Shown here piece by piece: positions 38,588 through 47,152 of a stretch of DNA of 64,000 bases. Within the stretch, counting starts at the first letter, position 1; every line of letters starts with the position of its first letter. The DNA lies in assembly GCF_009617575.1 (NCBI RefSeq), contig NZ_WIXJ01000005.1:62001-126000 (forward strand), written 5' to 3'. The notes beneath the pieces are model-generated. The model ran no database searches. It was not told the DNA's origin and saw nothing but the letters and a program-made list of their open reading frames with translations. The translations under genes and the position numbers were made by a program. Source of the stretch: Rhodocyclus gracilis. Its GTDB lineage: Bacteria; Pseudomonadota; Gammaproteobacteria; Burkholderiales; Rhodocyclaceae.

Positions 38588-39877
38588 ATGGTTCCCCGTC
38601 TTACCACCGCCCTCAGCGGGCCGCTGCTCGAACTCGAGCGGCGTTTTCTCGATAACGCCGCTACCATCGAACGCTGGCTGCGCAGCCAGTGGCAGGAACA
38701 CACGCCGCCGTTCTACGGCTCGGTGGACCTGCGCAATGCCGGCTTCAAGCTGGCGCCGGTCGACATGAATCTTTTTCCCGGCGGCTTCAACAACCTCAAC
38801 GTCGCCTTCCTGCCGCTCTGTGTGCAGGCAGCGATGTCGGCGGTAGAGAAAATCTGCCCCGACGCGCGCAATCTCCTGCTCATCCCCGAGAACCACACAC
38901 GCAACCGCTTCTACCTGCAAAACGTCGCGCAGATCGCCGCCATCCTGCGGCGCACCGGTCTCGACGTTCGCCTGGGTTCGCTGTCGCCGGAGATCACGGC
39001 GCCGACGACGGTCGAACTCGACGACGGCGCGTCCCTCCTGCTTGAGCCGCTGGTGCGACGCGGTGACCGGCTCGGCGTCGACGGCTTCGATCCGTGCATG
39101 ATCCTGCTCAACAACGATCTGTCGGCGGGCATTCCCGACATCCTGCGTGGTCTCGACAGCCAGCATCTCCTGCCGCCGTTGCATGCCGGCTGGGCGGTGC
39201 GGCGCAAGTCGCAGCACTTCGCCGCGTACGACGATGTGGCCAGTGATTTTGCCAAGCTGATCGGCATCGATCCCTGGCGCATCAATCCCTACTTCGCCAG
39301 CTGCGACGAGATCGACTTTCACGACCGGCAAGGCGAAGACTGTCTCGCCGCCAAGGTCGACGGCCTCCTGACGATGATTCGCGAGAAGTATCGCGAGCAT
39401 GGCATCGACGAGACGCCCTACGTCGTCGTCAAGGCCGACGCCGGAACCTATGGCATGGGCGTGATGACCGTGCGCGACGCGGCCGAAGTGCGCGGTCTCA
39501 ACCGCCGCCAGCGCAACAAGATGTCGGTGGTGAAGGAAGGCCTCGCCGTGTCGCAGGTGATCATCCAGGAAGGCGTGCAGACCTTCGAGGAAGTCGCCGG
39601 CGGTGTCGCCGAGCCGGTGGTGTACATGATCGACCGCTACGTCGTCGGGGGGTTCTACCGTGTGCACACGGCGCGCGGGCGTGACGAGAACCTTAACGCG
39701 CCGGGCATGCACTTCGAGCCGCTGGCCTTCGAAACCTGCTGTACGCTGCCCGATCAGCGCTGCGATCCCGATGCGGCGCCGAATCGCTTTTACGCCTATG
39801 GTGTCGTCGCCCGGCTGGCCTTGCTGGCCGCGTCGCTGGAACTCGAGCGCACGTCCCTGCCCGCCGGCGTCGCTTAG
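38588..39877 (+). CDS. gshA: glutamate-cysteine ligase (proteobacterial GshA variant)
   Basis: First step of glutathione synthesis, 429 residues. The sequence belongs to the small non-E. coli type found in betaproteobacteria and acidithiobacilli: APVDMNLFPGGFNNLN near the N-terminus, IPENHTRNRFYLQNV, VVVKADAGTYGMGVMTV and a C-terminal FYRVHTARGRDENLNAPG. ATG 38588 has AAAGG five bases upstream. It is followed by gshB. Confidence 0.92.
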   Translation: MVPRLTTALSGPLLELERRFLDNAATIERWLRSQWQEHTPPFYGSVDLRNAGFKLAPVDMNLFPGGFNNLNVAFLPLCVQAAMSAVEKICPDARNLLLIPENHTRNRFYLQNVAQIAAILRRTGLDVRLGSLSPEITAPTTVELDDGASLLLEPLVRRGDRLGVDGFDPCMILLNNDLSAGIPDILRGLDSQHLLPPLHAGWAVRRKSQHFAAYDDVASDFAKLIGIDPWRINPYFASCDEIDFHDRQGEDCLAAKVDGLLTMIREKYREHGIDETPYVVVKADAGTYGMGVMTVRDAAEVRGLNRRQRNKMSVVKEGLAVSQVIIQEGVQTFEEVAGGVAEPVVYMIDRYVVGGFYRVHTARGRDENLNAPGMHFEPLAFETCCTLPDQRCDPDAAPNRFYAYGVVARLALLAASLELERTSLPAGVA

Positions 39878-39928
39878 GCGGCCGCCGCCCCGACTGCCTC
39901 GTTCGCAAGGTCTGAAAGGTCCGCCCGC

Positions 39929-40918
39929 ATGCATTTCGCCTTCATCGTTGATCCGCCGGACTCGCTCAAGCCGGCGAAGGATTCGAGCATCGCCATGATG
40001 CGTGCCGCGCAGGCGGCGGGCCATGGCGTGTCGATCATCGAAGCGCCCGATCTCTTCTGGGATTCGCAGGCGGACGCGGTGGCCGCCGAGGCGCTGTCGA
40101 TCACCCTGACGGCGTCGGCGGAGTCCTGGTACGTGCCCGGTGAGCGGCGCACGCTGGCCTTGCGCGACGTCGACGCGATCGTCATGCGCAAGGATCCGCC
40201 CTTTGATCTCGAATACGTCACGGCGACCTGGCTGCTCGAACGTGCCGAGCACGATGGCGCGCGTGTCTTCAACCGCCCGCGTGCCCTGCGCGATCACTCC
40301 GAAAAACTCTCGATTGCCGAGTTCGCCCGCTTTGCCGCGCCGACGCGCGTGGCCCGCCGCGCCGAGGCCATTGACGCGTTCATCGACGAGCACGCCGATG
40401 TGATCCTCAAGCCGCTCGACGGCATGGGCGGCGCTGGCGTTTTCCGGGTGCGCCGCGACGACCCGAATCGCAATGCGATCATCGAGGCGCTGACCGATCT
40501 GGGGGGGCGCACGATCATGGCGCAGCGCTATCTGCCAGCGATCAGCGACGGCGACAAGCGCATCCTCATCATCGATGGTGAGGTCGTCCCCTATTGCCTC
40601 GCGCGCATTCCCCGCAGCGGCGAGACGCGCGGCAATCTGGCGGCGGGCGGGCGCGGGGTGGCGCGCCCCCTCTCCCCGCGCGATCGCGAGATCGCTACGG
40701 CGCTGGCACCCGTGCTGGCGGCGCGCGGTCTCTTTCTCGTTGGCATCGACGTCATTGGCGACTGCCTGACCGAGATCAACGTCACCAGCCCGACCTGCAT
40801 GGTCGAGATACAGGCACAGACGGGTTTTGATGTGGCAGCGATGTTCATCACCGCGCTCGAACGAGCCGTGCGCGCGGCCCCCCTCACCTCGCGCGGCGCA
40901 GGGGTGGCGGACGCATGA
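39929..40918 (+). CDS. gshB: glutathione synthetase
   Basis: Second step of glutathione synthesis, an ATP-grasp enzyme of 329 residues. Motifs: FIVDPPDSLKPAKDSSIAMM at the N-terminus, VIVMRKDPPFDLEY, LKPLDGMGGAGVFRV (glycine-rich loop) and GIDVIGDCLTEINVTSPT. Its stop overlaps the apbE start (ATGA). Confidence 0.97.
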   Translation: MHFAFIVDPPDSLKPAKDSSIAMMRAAQAAGHGVSIIEAPDLFWDSQADAVAAEALSITLTASAESWYVPGERRTLALRDVDAIVMRKDPPFDLEYVTATWLLERAEHDGARVFNRPRALRDHSEKLSIAEFARFAAPTRVARRAEAIDAFIDEHADVILKPLDGMGGAGVFRVRRDDPNRNAIIEALTDLGGRTIMAQRYLPAISDGDKRILIIDGEVVPYCLARIPRSGETRGNLAAGGRGVARPLSPRDREIATALAPVLAARGLFLVGIDVIGDCLTEINVTSPTCMVEIQAQTGFDVAAMFITALERAVRAAPLTSRGAGVADA

Positions 40919-42021
40919 GTGAGCATGGCGGGGTAAGGTCGTGCCCGTCGCTGGCGCAACTTGGCGGCTGGCTGGGTGGATGGCTGCTGCGGGCGGCGGC
41001 GTTGCTCGGGTTGAGCTCGCTGCTGTTGAGCGGTTGCGCGCGCGAATCGGTGTATCAGCAGGAATCCTTCGTTTTCGGCACGCGCGTAGAAGTGATCATC
41101 GCCGGCGTCGACGAGGCGGTCGCAGTGGCGGCGGCCGATGCGGTGCTGCGCGAGTTCGACCGTTTGCACCGCACCTATCACGCCTGGCAGCCTTCGGAGC
41201 TGTCGGCGCTGAACGCCGCGCTGGCCGCTGGCCAGTCGGTGTCGGTCAGCCCGGAAATGGCCGGCTTCATCGCCGACGCACAGCAGCGTTCGGCGGTGGG
41301 TGAGGGGCTCTTCGATCCGGGCATTGGCCGGCTGATCCATCTCTGGGGCTTTCAGGCGGACGAGTTCGTCGCCACCCTGCCGGACGCGGCGGCCCTCGCT
41401 GCCTGGCGGGCGGAGCGCCCCGGCATTGCCGAAGTGGTGCTGAAGGAAGGACGTGTCAGCAGCCGTTCGCGAGGTGTGGCGCTCGATTTCGGCGGTTATC
41501 TGAAAGGCGTGGCGCTCGACCGTGGCGCGGCGATCCTGCGGGCGCACGGCGTGAATAACGCGCTGATCAATATTGGCGGCAACGTAATGGCTTTGGGTGA
41601 TCGCTACGGGCGGGCCTGGCGTGTCGGCATTCAGCACCCGCGCAAACCCGGCCCGATGGCAACGCTGGCTCTTGCCGATGGCGAGGCGATTGGCACGTCC
41701 GGCGACTATCAGCGGTATTTCGAACTGAACGGCCGGCGCTACTGCCACCTGCTTGATCCGCGCACGGGCGAGCCGGCGTCGGCTACCGAGGCGGTGACCA
41801 TCGTCATTCCGCGCGTGGCCGATGCGGGGACGCGTTCGGATGCGAGTTCGAAGCCTTTGTTCGTCGCTGGCACCGCCGACTGGCCGCGACTGGCGAAAAA
41901 AATGGGGATCGACGAGGTGCTGCGCGTCGACGGCGCCGGGCATGTGCAAGTGACGGCGGCGCTCAATCGCCGCCTCACCTGGGTGGGCGATGCGCCGGCC
42001 GATCTTGAGGTGTTGCCGTGA
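40915..42021 (+). CDS. apbE: FAD:protein FMN transferase, lipoprotein
   Basis: A 368-residue ApbE-family enzyme that attaches FMN to Thr of respiratory proteins such as RnfG or NqrC. An N-terminal lipoprotein signal ends in LLLSGCARES. Core motifs: FVFGTRVEVI, FDPGIGRLIHLWGF, DFGGYLKGVALDRGA and NIGGNVMALG, and the metal-site region CHLLDPRTGEPA. No rnf or nqr genes are in the window. Confidence 0.94.
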   Translation: MSEHGGVRSCPSLAQLGGWLGGWLLRAAALLGLSSLLLSGCARESVYQQESFVFGTRVEVIIAGVDEAVAVAAADAVLREFDRLHRTYHAWQPSELSALNAALAAGQSVSVSPEMAGFIADAQQRSAVGEGLFDPGIGRLIHLWGFQADEFVATLPDAAALAAWRAERPGIAEVVLKEGRVSSRSRGVALDFGGYLKGVALDRGAAILRAHGVNNALINIGGNVMALGDRYGRAWRVGIQHPRKPGPMATLALADGEAIGTSGDYQRYFELNGRRYCHLLDPRTGEPASATEAVTIVIPRVADAGTRSDASSKPLFVAGTADWPRLAKKMGIDEVLRVDGAGHVQVTAALNRRLTWVGDAPADLEVLP

Positions 42022-42188
42022 GCGAGAGTACGCGCGACGGTGGCAAGGGCATGGTCATCGACCCCCTGCCTCGGCGTGCGTCGGCGGGCTTTGGCGGTAA
42101 CTCGCGTATGGCGACGCTCGGTGCTCGCGCGGCGACGTGCGCGCCGGGGAATTCCCTTAGAATGACAGGACGATAGGGCGGTGCGGCG

Positions 42189-42578
42189 ATGATCGGTGTC
42201 TTTCTGATTACGCATGGCAGTTTCGGTGAAGCGCTGTTACAGAACGTCTATCACGTTCTCAATCGCCGCCCGCCGTTGCTGGCACAGCTGGGTTTGGCCG
42301 CGCAGGACGATCCGCTGGATTTGCTGCCGACGGCGCAACGCATGCTGGCCAGCGTCGATGCCGGCGATGGCGTGCTGATACTGACCGACATTTTCGGCGC
42401 GTCGCCCGCCAATCTGGCGCTCAAGCTGCTGGAGCCGGGGCGGGTCGAAGGGGTGGCGGGAGTCAATCTGCCGATGCTCCTGCGCGTCCTGACTTACCGC
42501 GAGAAGGGCCTGGAAACGATGCTGCAGAAGGCCATCAGCGGCGGTCGTGATGGCGTGTGCGACATGAGTGGTGTGTGA
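42189..42578 (+). CDS. PTS EIIA component, mannose family (regulatory)
   Basis: A 129-residue EIIA(Man)-fold protein. The phospho-acceptor His is in IGVFLITHGSFGEALL (residue 9), and ILTDIFGASPANLAL is typical. No IIB, IIC or IID partner is present, so it is likely a regulatory EIIA fed by HPr, encoded 145 bases downstream. A TAGAAT upstream (about 42158) may be its -10. Confidence 0.92.
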   Translation: MIGVFLITHGSFGEALLQNVYHVLNRRPPLLAQLGLAAQDDPLDLLPTAQRMLASVDAGDGVLILTDIFGASPANLALKLLEPGRVEGVAGVNLPMLLRVLTYREKGLETMLQKAISGGRDGVCDMSGV

Positions 42579-42723
42579 GAAGCATGAAGGGGCTGCGCGG
42601 CGTCGTGAACGACGCCGTTTGGGGGCGCAACGGCCCGTAGAGGGGTAGGCGGAAGTGCCGGGGAGCGACGCAGCGGTCGCGCCGAAGAATTGATGCAGGC
42701 AAACAGGGGACGGGAAACCGGGT

Positions 42724-42993
42724 ATGGCACGCGCGGAAGTCGAAATCATCAACAAACTTGGGCTGCATGCTCGTGCGTCAGCCAAACTCACGCAGCTCGC
42801 CGGGAGCTTCCCTTGCGAGGTGTGGATGGAAAAAGGCGCGCGACGCGTTAACGCCAAAAGCATCATGGGCGTGATGATGCTCGCCGCCGGTCGCGGATCG
42901 ACCGTCGTCATCGACACGCAGGGCGATAACGACGACGCGGCGCTGGCAGCGATTCTGGCGCTTATCGCCGACCGTTTCGGCGAACACGAATAA
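42724..42993 (+). CDS. ptsH: phosphocarrier protein HPr
   Basis: An 89-residue HPr. His-15 equivalent lies in KLGLHARASAKLTQL, and the Ser-46 region is VNAKSIMGVMML, matching an HprK target. It is co-directional with ptsI, 13 bases upstream of it. HprK is encoded 2.3 kb away on the other strand. Confidence 0.96.
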   Translation: MARAEVEIINKLGLHARASAKLTQLAGSFPCEVWMEKGARRVNAKSIMGVMMLAAGRGSTVVIDTQGDNDDAALAAILALIADRFGEHE

Positions 42994-43006
42994 GCGGGCG
43001 CCAATT

Positions 43007-44749
43007 ATGAGCTACACGCTGCAAGGCTTGGGGGTTTCTGGCGGCATTGCGATCGGTCAGGCGTGCCTGCTTTCGCACGCGACGCTGGAAGTGGCTCACC
43101 TGACCCTGTCAGCGCGTCAGATCGACAAGGAAATTGCCCGCTTCGAAGCCGCCATCGCCAGCGTGCGCGGCGAGTTCGAGGCGATCAAGAAAGGCATGGG
43201 CGCGGCGCCGGGCGACTTCGGCGCGTTCATCGATCTGCATGCGATGATTCTTTCCGACCCGGAGTTGTCGGAAATGCCGAAGGTGCTCATCCGTGAGCGC
43301 GCCTGCAACGCCGAATGGGCGCTGGTGCAGCAGATGGAGCATCTCGTCGCGCAGTTCGAGAAGATCGAAGACCCGTACCTGCGTGAGCGCGCCGACGATG
43401 TGCGGCAGGCGGTGGAGCGCGTGATCAAGGCGCTGTCCGGCAAGGACGGGCGCAGTGTGCTGAAGGCGCGGGGGCAGCGCGAGGCGAATCAGATCATCGT
43501 CGCGCACGACCTGTCGCCGGCGGACGTCATCGTTTTCAAGGAGCACCCCTTCGCTGCCTTCATCACCGATGTCGGCGGCGCGACCTCGCACACGGCGATT
43601 CTCGCGCGCGGCCTGCGCATCCCGGCGGTGCTCGGGTTGCACAGCGCGCGCCAGCTCATTCGCGACAAGGACACGCTGATCGTCGACGGCACGCGCGGCG
43701 TTGTGATCGTCAGCCCCGACGCGCACGTGCTCGAAGAGTACGAGTTACGCAAAAGCCAGATCGAGCTCGAACGCAACAAGCTCAAGCGCCTGAAAACGGC
43801 GCGCTCGCGCACGCTGGACGGCATTTCCGTCGATCTGCATGCCAACATCGAAGTGCCGGCCGACGTTGCCGGCGCGCTGGAGGCGGGAGCCGAGGGGATT
43901 GGCCTCTTCCGTACGGAATTCCTCTTCATCGGCGGTGGCGACATGCCGTCGGAAGACCAGCAGTTCGAGGCGTATCGCAAGGTGGCGCGCGGCATGGACG
44001 GGCGCCCGGTCACTATCCGCACCTTCGATCTTGGCAACGACAAAGATCCTCGCCCGGAGGAAAACCAGTTCGATCGGGTGAAGACGAATCCGGCACTTGG
44101 CCTGCGCGCCATCCGTCTGTCGCTTGCCGAGCCAGCGATGTTCCAGACGCAGCTACGGGCGATTCTGCGGGCGTCGCACTACGGCAAGGTCAAACTGCTG
44201 GTGCCGATGCTCGCCCACGCGCAGGAAATCGATCAGACCCTGGCGGCTGTCGAGCAGGCGAAGTCGAGCCTGCGCGGCGAAAAAATTCCCTTCGACGAGT
44301 CGATGCCGGTCGGAGGGATGATCGAAATTCCCGCCGCCGCCTTAGCGGTCGGGTTGTTCCTGCGCCGGCTCGACTTCCTGTCGATCGGCACCAACGACCT
44401 GATCCAGTACACGCTCGCCATCGACCGTTCCGACGAGGAAGTCTCGCACCTCTACGATCCTCTGCATCCAGCCGTGCTGATGCTGCTGGCGCATACGATC
44501 AGCAGCGCCGAGAAGGCTGGTTGCCCGGTCTCTGTCTGCGGCGAGCTGGCGGGCGACGTCAGCATGACGCGCCTCCTGCTCGGCATGGGGCTGCGCCAGT
44601 TCTCGATGCATCCGGGGCAACTGCTGGAGGTCAAGCAGCGGGTGCTGATGAGCAATGTCGCTGACACCGCGCCTCTGGCGCGTCGTTTGCTGCGTTGCGA
44701 AGAGCCGGCGAAGATCCGCGAGCAGATCGAGCGCCTGAACGGTCTTTAG
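43007..44749 (+). CDS. ptsI: PTS Enzyme I (phosphoenolpyruvate-protein phosphotransferase)
   Basis: A 580-residue Enzyme I that takes phosphate from PEP to HPr. The active His is in DVGGATSHTAILARGL. The PEP-binding barrel has GIGLFRTEFLFIG, RTFDLGNDKDPRPEENQF and LSIGTNDLIQYTLAIDR, and the C-terminal Cys is in CPVSVCGELAGD. Unlike PtsP it lacks a GAF domain. Confidence 0.97.
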   Translation: MSYTLQGLGVSGGIAIGQACLLSHATLEVAHLTLSARQIDKEIARFEAAIASVRGEFEAIKKGMGAAPGDFGAFIDLHAMILSDPELSEMPKVLIRERACNAEWALVQQMEHLVAQFEKIEDPYLRERADDVRQAVERVIKALSGKDGRSVLKARGQREANQIIVAHDLSPADVIVFKEHPFAAFITDVGGATSHTAILARGLRIPAVLGLHSARQLIRDKDTLIVDGTRGVVIVSPDAHVLEEYELRKSQIELERNKLKRLKTARSRTLDGISVDLHANIEVPADVAGALEAGAEGIGLFRTEFLFIGGGDMPSEDQQFEAYRKVARGMDGRPVTIRTFDLGNDKDPRPEENQFDRVKTNPALGLRAIRLSLAEPAMFQTQLRAILRASHYGKVKLLVPMLAHAQEIDQTLAAVEQAKSSLRGEKIPFDESMPVGGMIEIPAAALAVGLFLRRLDFLSIGTNDLIQYTLAIDRSDEEVSHLYDPLHPAVLMLLAHTISSAEKAGCPVSVCGELAGDVSMTRLLLGMGLRQFSMHPGQLLEVKQRVLMSNVADTAPLARRLLRCEEPAKIREQIERLNGL

Positions 44750-44770
44750 GCGCGACCAGGGCGGAAACAA

Positions 44771-44796
44771 CAACGCCCGCACGAGGGCGGGCGTTG
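44771..44796. terminator. hairpin after ptsI
   Basis: A 10-bp stem CAACGCCCGC / GCGGGCGTTG, 22 bases past the ptsI stop, in the 168-base gap between convergent ptsI and psiF. No uridine run on the plus strand, so termination may be weak or need Rho. Confidence 0.5.
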
Positions 44797-44917
44797 CGAG
44801 GGGTGTGGCTGCGGTGTCTCTGGCGGCTGGGGCGGCTTCGATGTGGTCGCTGCGCCGGCTAGCCCCTCGCGGCCAAGGGCGTTGCGCTGACTTATTCCCG
44901 CTGCTTGCTGGCCTTGC

Positions 44918-45259
44918 CTAGCCTTTCAGGCAGTCGCTCATGAATTTCTTGCGTTCGTCGCCCTTGAGCGCCTTGTCGCCGGCTTCCTTATTGCAGGTCT
45001 TCATCTTGTTCTGCTGCGTTCCCGGTTCGGCGGCTGGCGCGGCGCTCTCGGTTTTGCCCGACAGGCAATTGCTCATGAAGGCTTTGCGCTCGTCACCCTT
45101 CAGGGCCTTGTCCTTGGCGTCCTTGTTGCAGGACTTCATGCGTTCCTGCTGCGCCTGCTGGGCGGGCGACGGGGCTTTCTTGGCGTCATCGGCGGCCAGT
45201 GCGTTGCCGGCGAACACGCTACAGGCGAAGCTCAGACAGAGAATCAGTGCTTTATTCAC
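44918..45259 (-). CDS. psiF: PsiF-family protein, two tandem repeats
   Basis: An exported protein of 113 residues with two copies of the PsiF repeat: CNKDAKDKALKGDERKAFM and CNKEAGDKALKGDERKKFM. Each begins and ends with a Cys, so two disulfides are likely. The signal peptide is ALILCLSFACSVFAGNALA. GTG 45259 is preferred because GGAG lies six bases before it; another GTG four codons earlier is possible. PsiF was named as phosphate-starvation inducible in E. coli; its function is unknown. Confidence 0.88.
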   Translation of the reverse strand: MNKALILCLSFACSVFAGNALAADDAKKAPSPAQQAQQERMKSCNKDAKDKALKGDERKAFMSNCLSGKTESAAPAAEPGTQQNKMKTCNKEAGDKALKGDERKKFMSDCLKG

Positions 45260-45307
45260 GGCTATCTCCACGCGGGGTTGAAAAGGTGCGCCGATTATAG
45301 GCGGGCC

Positions 45308-46243
45308 TTACATGTCATCGTCAAGCAGGGCCTGCTGCTGACGGTTGATGAATTCGCCCATGCTGTCTATGCCGCGCAGTTGCAGGATGGTGTTGCGCAC
45401 GGCGGCTTCGAGCAGCACCGCGAGGTTGCGGCCAGCAGCCACCGGGATCAGCACTTTGCGGATGGGGACACCGAGCACTTCCTGTGTTTGCGCGTCGAGC
45501 GGCAGGCGTGGCGCATCGGCGGCGGCAACGGGCTTTTGCAGGTGGACGATCAGCTTGAGCTTCATCTTCCGGCGTGACGCCGTTTCGCCGAAGATGGTGC
45601 GGATGTTGAGTAGACCCAGACCGCGCACTTCGAGATAGTCGCGCAACATGCCGGGGCAGCGGCCTTCGATCGTTGTCGGCGCGATGCGCGCCAGTTCGAC
45701 AACGTCGTCGGCAACGAGGCCGTGGCCGCGCGAAATCAGCTCCAGCGCGAGTTCGCTCTTGCCAACGCCTGAGTCGCCGGTAATCAGGATGCCCATGCCG
45801 AAAACGTCCATGAAGACGCCGTGCATGCTGCTGGTGTCGGCGAGTCGGCTGGACAGGTAGATGCGCAGCAGGTCGATCACTGCCGAACAGGGTTTCGGGC
45901 TGGAAAAGAGTGGCGTGCGCGTCGCTTCGCAGACCTGCTTGATGACGGGGTCGATGTCGTGGCCGTCGGCGACGATGAGTGCCGGTGGCTCGGCGGCCAT
46001 CAGCTCGTTCAACTGGCCGAGCAGACGCTTCGGATCGACGCGGCGGGCCCAGCTGACTTCGGCGTCGCCGATCACTTGCAGGCGATCCGGGTGGATGACG
46101 TTGAGGTGGCCGACGACGTCAGCGCCGTAGTTGCCTCGCTCCTTAAGTTCGATCTGGCGGTCGATGCCGATGGCGGCGACCCAGTTCAGCGCCAGCTTTT
46201 CGCGATTGTCTTCGTACAGGCGCAGAACGTTGAAGCGGCGCAT
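45308..46243 (-). CDS. hprK: HPr kinase/phosphorylase
   Basis: A bifunctional enzyme that phosphorylates or dephosphorylates HPr on Ser-46, 311 residues. Walker A is ITGDSGVGKSELALEL near residue 150, with the HprK signature LEVRGLGLLNI downstream. ATG 46243 lies 3 bases after the ptsN stop. Together with ptsN, rpoN, ptsH and ptsI it forms the regulatory PTS of betaproteobacteria. Confidence 0.96.
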   Translation of the reverse strand: MRRFNVLRLYEDNREKLALNWVAAIGIDRQIELKERGNYGADVVGHLNVIHPDRLQVIGDAEVSWARRVDPKRLLGQLNELMAAEPPALIVADGHDIDPVIKQVCEATRTPLFSSPKPCSAVIDLLRIYLSSRLADTSSMHGVFMDVFGMGILITGDSGVGKSELALELISRGHGLVADDVVELARIAPTTIEGRCPGMLRDYLEVRGLGLLNIRTIFGETASRRKMKLKLIVHLQKPVAAADAPRLPLDAQTQEVLGVPIRKVLIPVAAGRNLAVLLEAAVRNTILQLRGIDSMGEFINRQQQALLDDDM

Positions 46244-46245
46244 GG

Positions 46246-46698
46246 TCAGGCGTCGGCGCTGAAGAGGGCGTGGATGGCTTCGGCGTCGGGCGCGCTGGCG
46301 AGCGCCTCGCGACACTGGCGGTCGGAGAAGCGCTGGGCAAGCTCCGAGAGGATCTGCAGATGCTGTTCGGTCGCCTGTTCGGGAACCAGCAAGACGAAAA
46401 GCAGCGATACCGGCTTGCCGTCGGGCGAGTCGAAGGGGACGGGCGCCTGCAGGCGGATAAAGGCACCACAGGCGTTCTTCAGGCCCTTGATGCGCCCGTG
46501 TGGAATGGCGATACCCTGCCCCAGACCGGTCGAGCCGAGTCGCTCGCGGGCGAAGAGGCTATCGAAGACGGTACTGCGGGCAATGCCCAGATTGTTCTCG
46601 AAGAGCAATCCAGCGTGCTCGAAAACGCGCTTTTTGCTACCGGCGTCGAGGTCGAGCAGGATGTTTTCAAGCGGGAGGAGATTGGCGATCAGGCTCAT
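46246..46698 (-). CDS. ptsN: PTS EIIA(Ntr), nitrogen-regulatory phosphoacceptor
   Basis: A 150-residue fructose-type EIIA. The phospho-acceptor His is in GQGIAIPHGRIKGLKNACG near residue 67, and PVSLLFVLLVPEQATEQHL is typical of PtsN. It sits downstream of rpoN and hpf, and upstream of hprK, as in most proteobacteria. PtsN tunes potassium and nitrogen responses through its phosphorylation state. Confidence 0.96.
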   Translation of the reverse strand: MSLIANLLPLENILLDLDAGSKKRVFEHAGLLFENNLGIARSTVFDSLFARERLGSTGLGQGIAIPHGRIKGLKNACGAFIRLQAPVPFDSPDGKPVSLLFVLLVPEQATEQHLQILSELAQRFSDRQCREALASAPDAEAIHALFSADA

Positions 46699-46812
46699 TC
46701 GGCACGGCTCGCGGGGCGACGTGAAGGAAACATACGCGAAAGCAGCGGAAATGTCGTGGCGGCGCGGCGGCGCCGATGCAGGGAGTACGCATCGGCTACC
46801 GCCACAGGACAG

Positions 46813-47139
46813 TTACTCACCAACGATGGCGTCGCCGATGCTCTGGCCGCGATGGTGGTCCTGAACCTTCTGCTTGTACTTCTGGACTTGCCGGTCGAGC
46901 TTGTCGACGAGGCTGTCCATGGCGGCGTAGAGGTCTTCTTCGATGGCCTCGACATGGATGTCCTTGCCGCTCAGGTGAACGGTGACTTCAGCCTTTTTCT
47001 TCAGCTTGTCGACGCTCAGCGTCGCAGCGACGTCGATGACGTGGTCGAAGTGGCGCACAACGCGTTCGAGTTTGACCGAGAGGTATTCGCGGATGGCCGG
47101 GGTAACTTCCAGATGACGCCCACTGATTTGCAGATTCAT
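46813..47139 (-). CDS. hpf: ribosome hibernation promoting factor (short form)
   Basis: A 108-residue HPF/YfiA protein that promotes 100S ribosome dimers in stationary phase. It opens [19 protein letters not shown], and [17 protein letters not shown] and [19 protein letters not shown] follow. The long-form C-terminal dimerisation domain is absent. It starts 13 bases after the rpoN stop. Confidence 0.96.
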   Translation of the reverse strand: MNLQISGRHLEVTPAIREYLSVKLERVVRHFDHVIDVAATLSVDKLKKKAEVTVHLSGKDIHVEAIEEDLYAAMDSLVDKLDRQVQKYKQKVQDHHRGQSIGDAIVGE

Positions 47140-47152
47140 GTGCTGCTCCTTT

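Noticed and set aside
37220-40393. A 1057-codon open frame on the minus strand
   Set aside because: It lies antisense to the DNA methylase, gshA and the start of gshB, has no recognisable domain and an Arg/Gly/Gln-rich composition. It is a third-position GC shadow.
42018-42176. A 53-codon frame starting GTG inside the apbE stop
   Set aside because: Good overlap, but the product is not protein-like and lacks the Cys motif of NqrM-type proteins that can follow apbE.
42579-42723. Terminator or small gene between EIIA(Man) and HPr
   Set aside because: A 6-bp GGCGTC/GACGCC stem and an 18-codon frame are present, but neither has a uridine run, ribosome site or other support.
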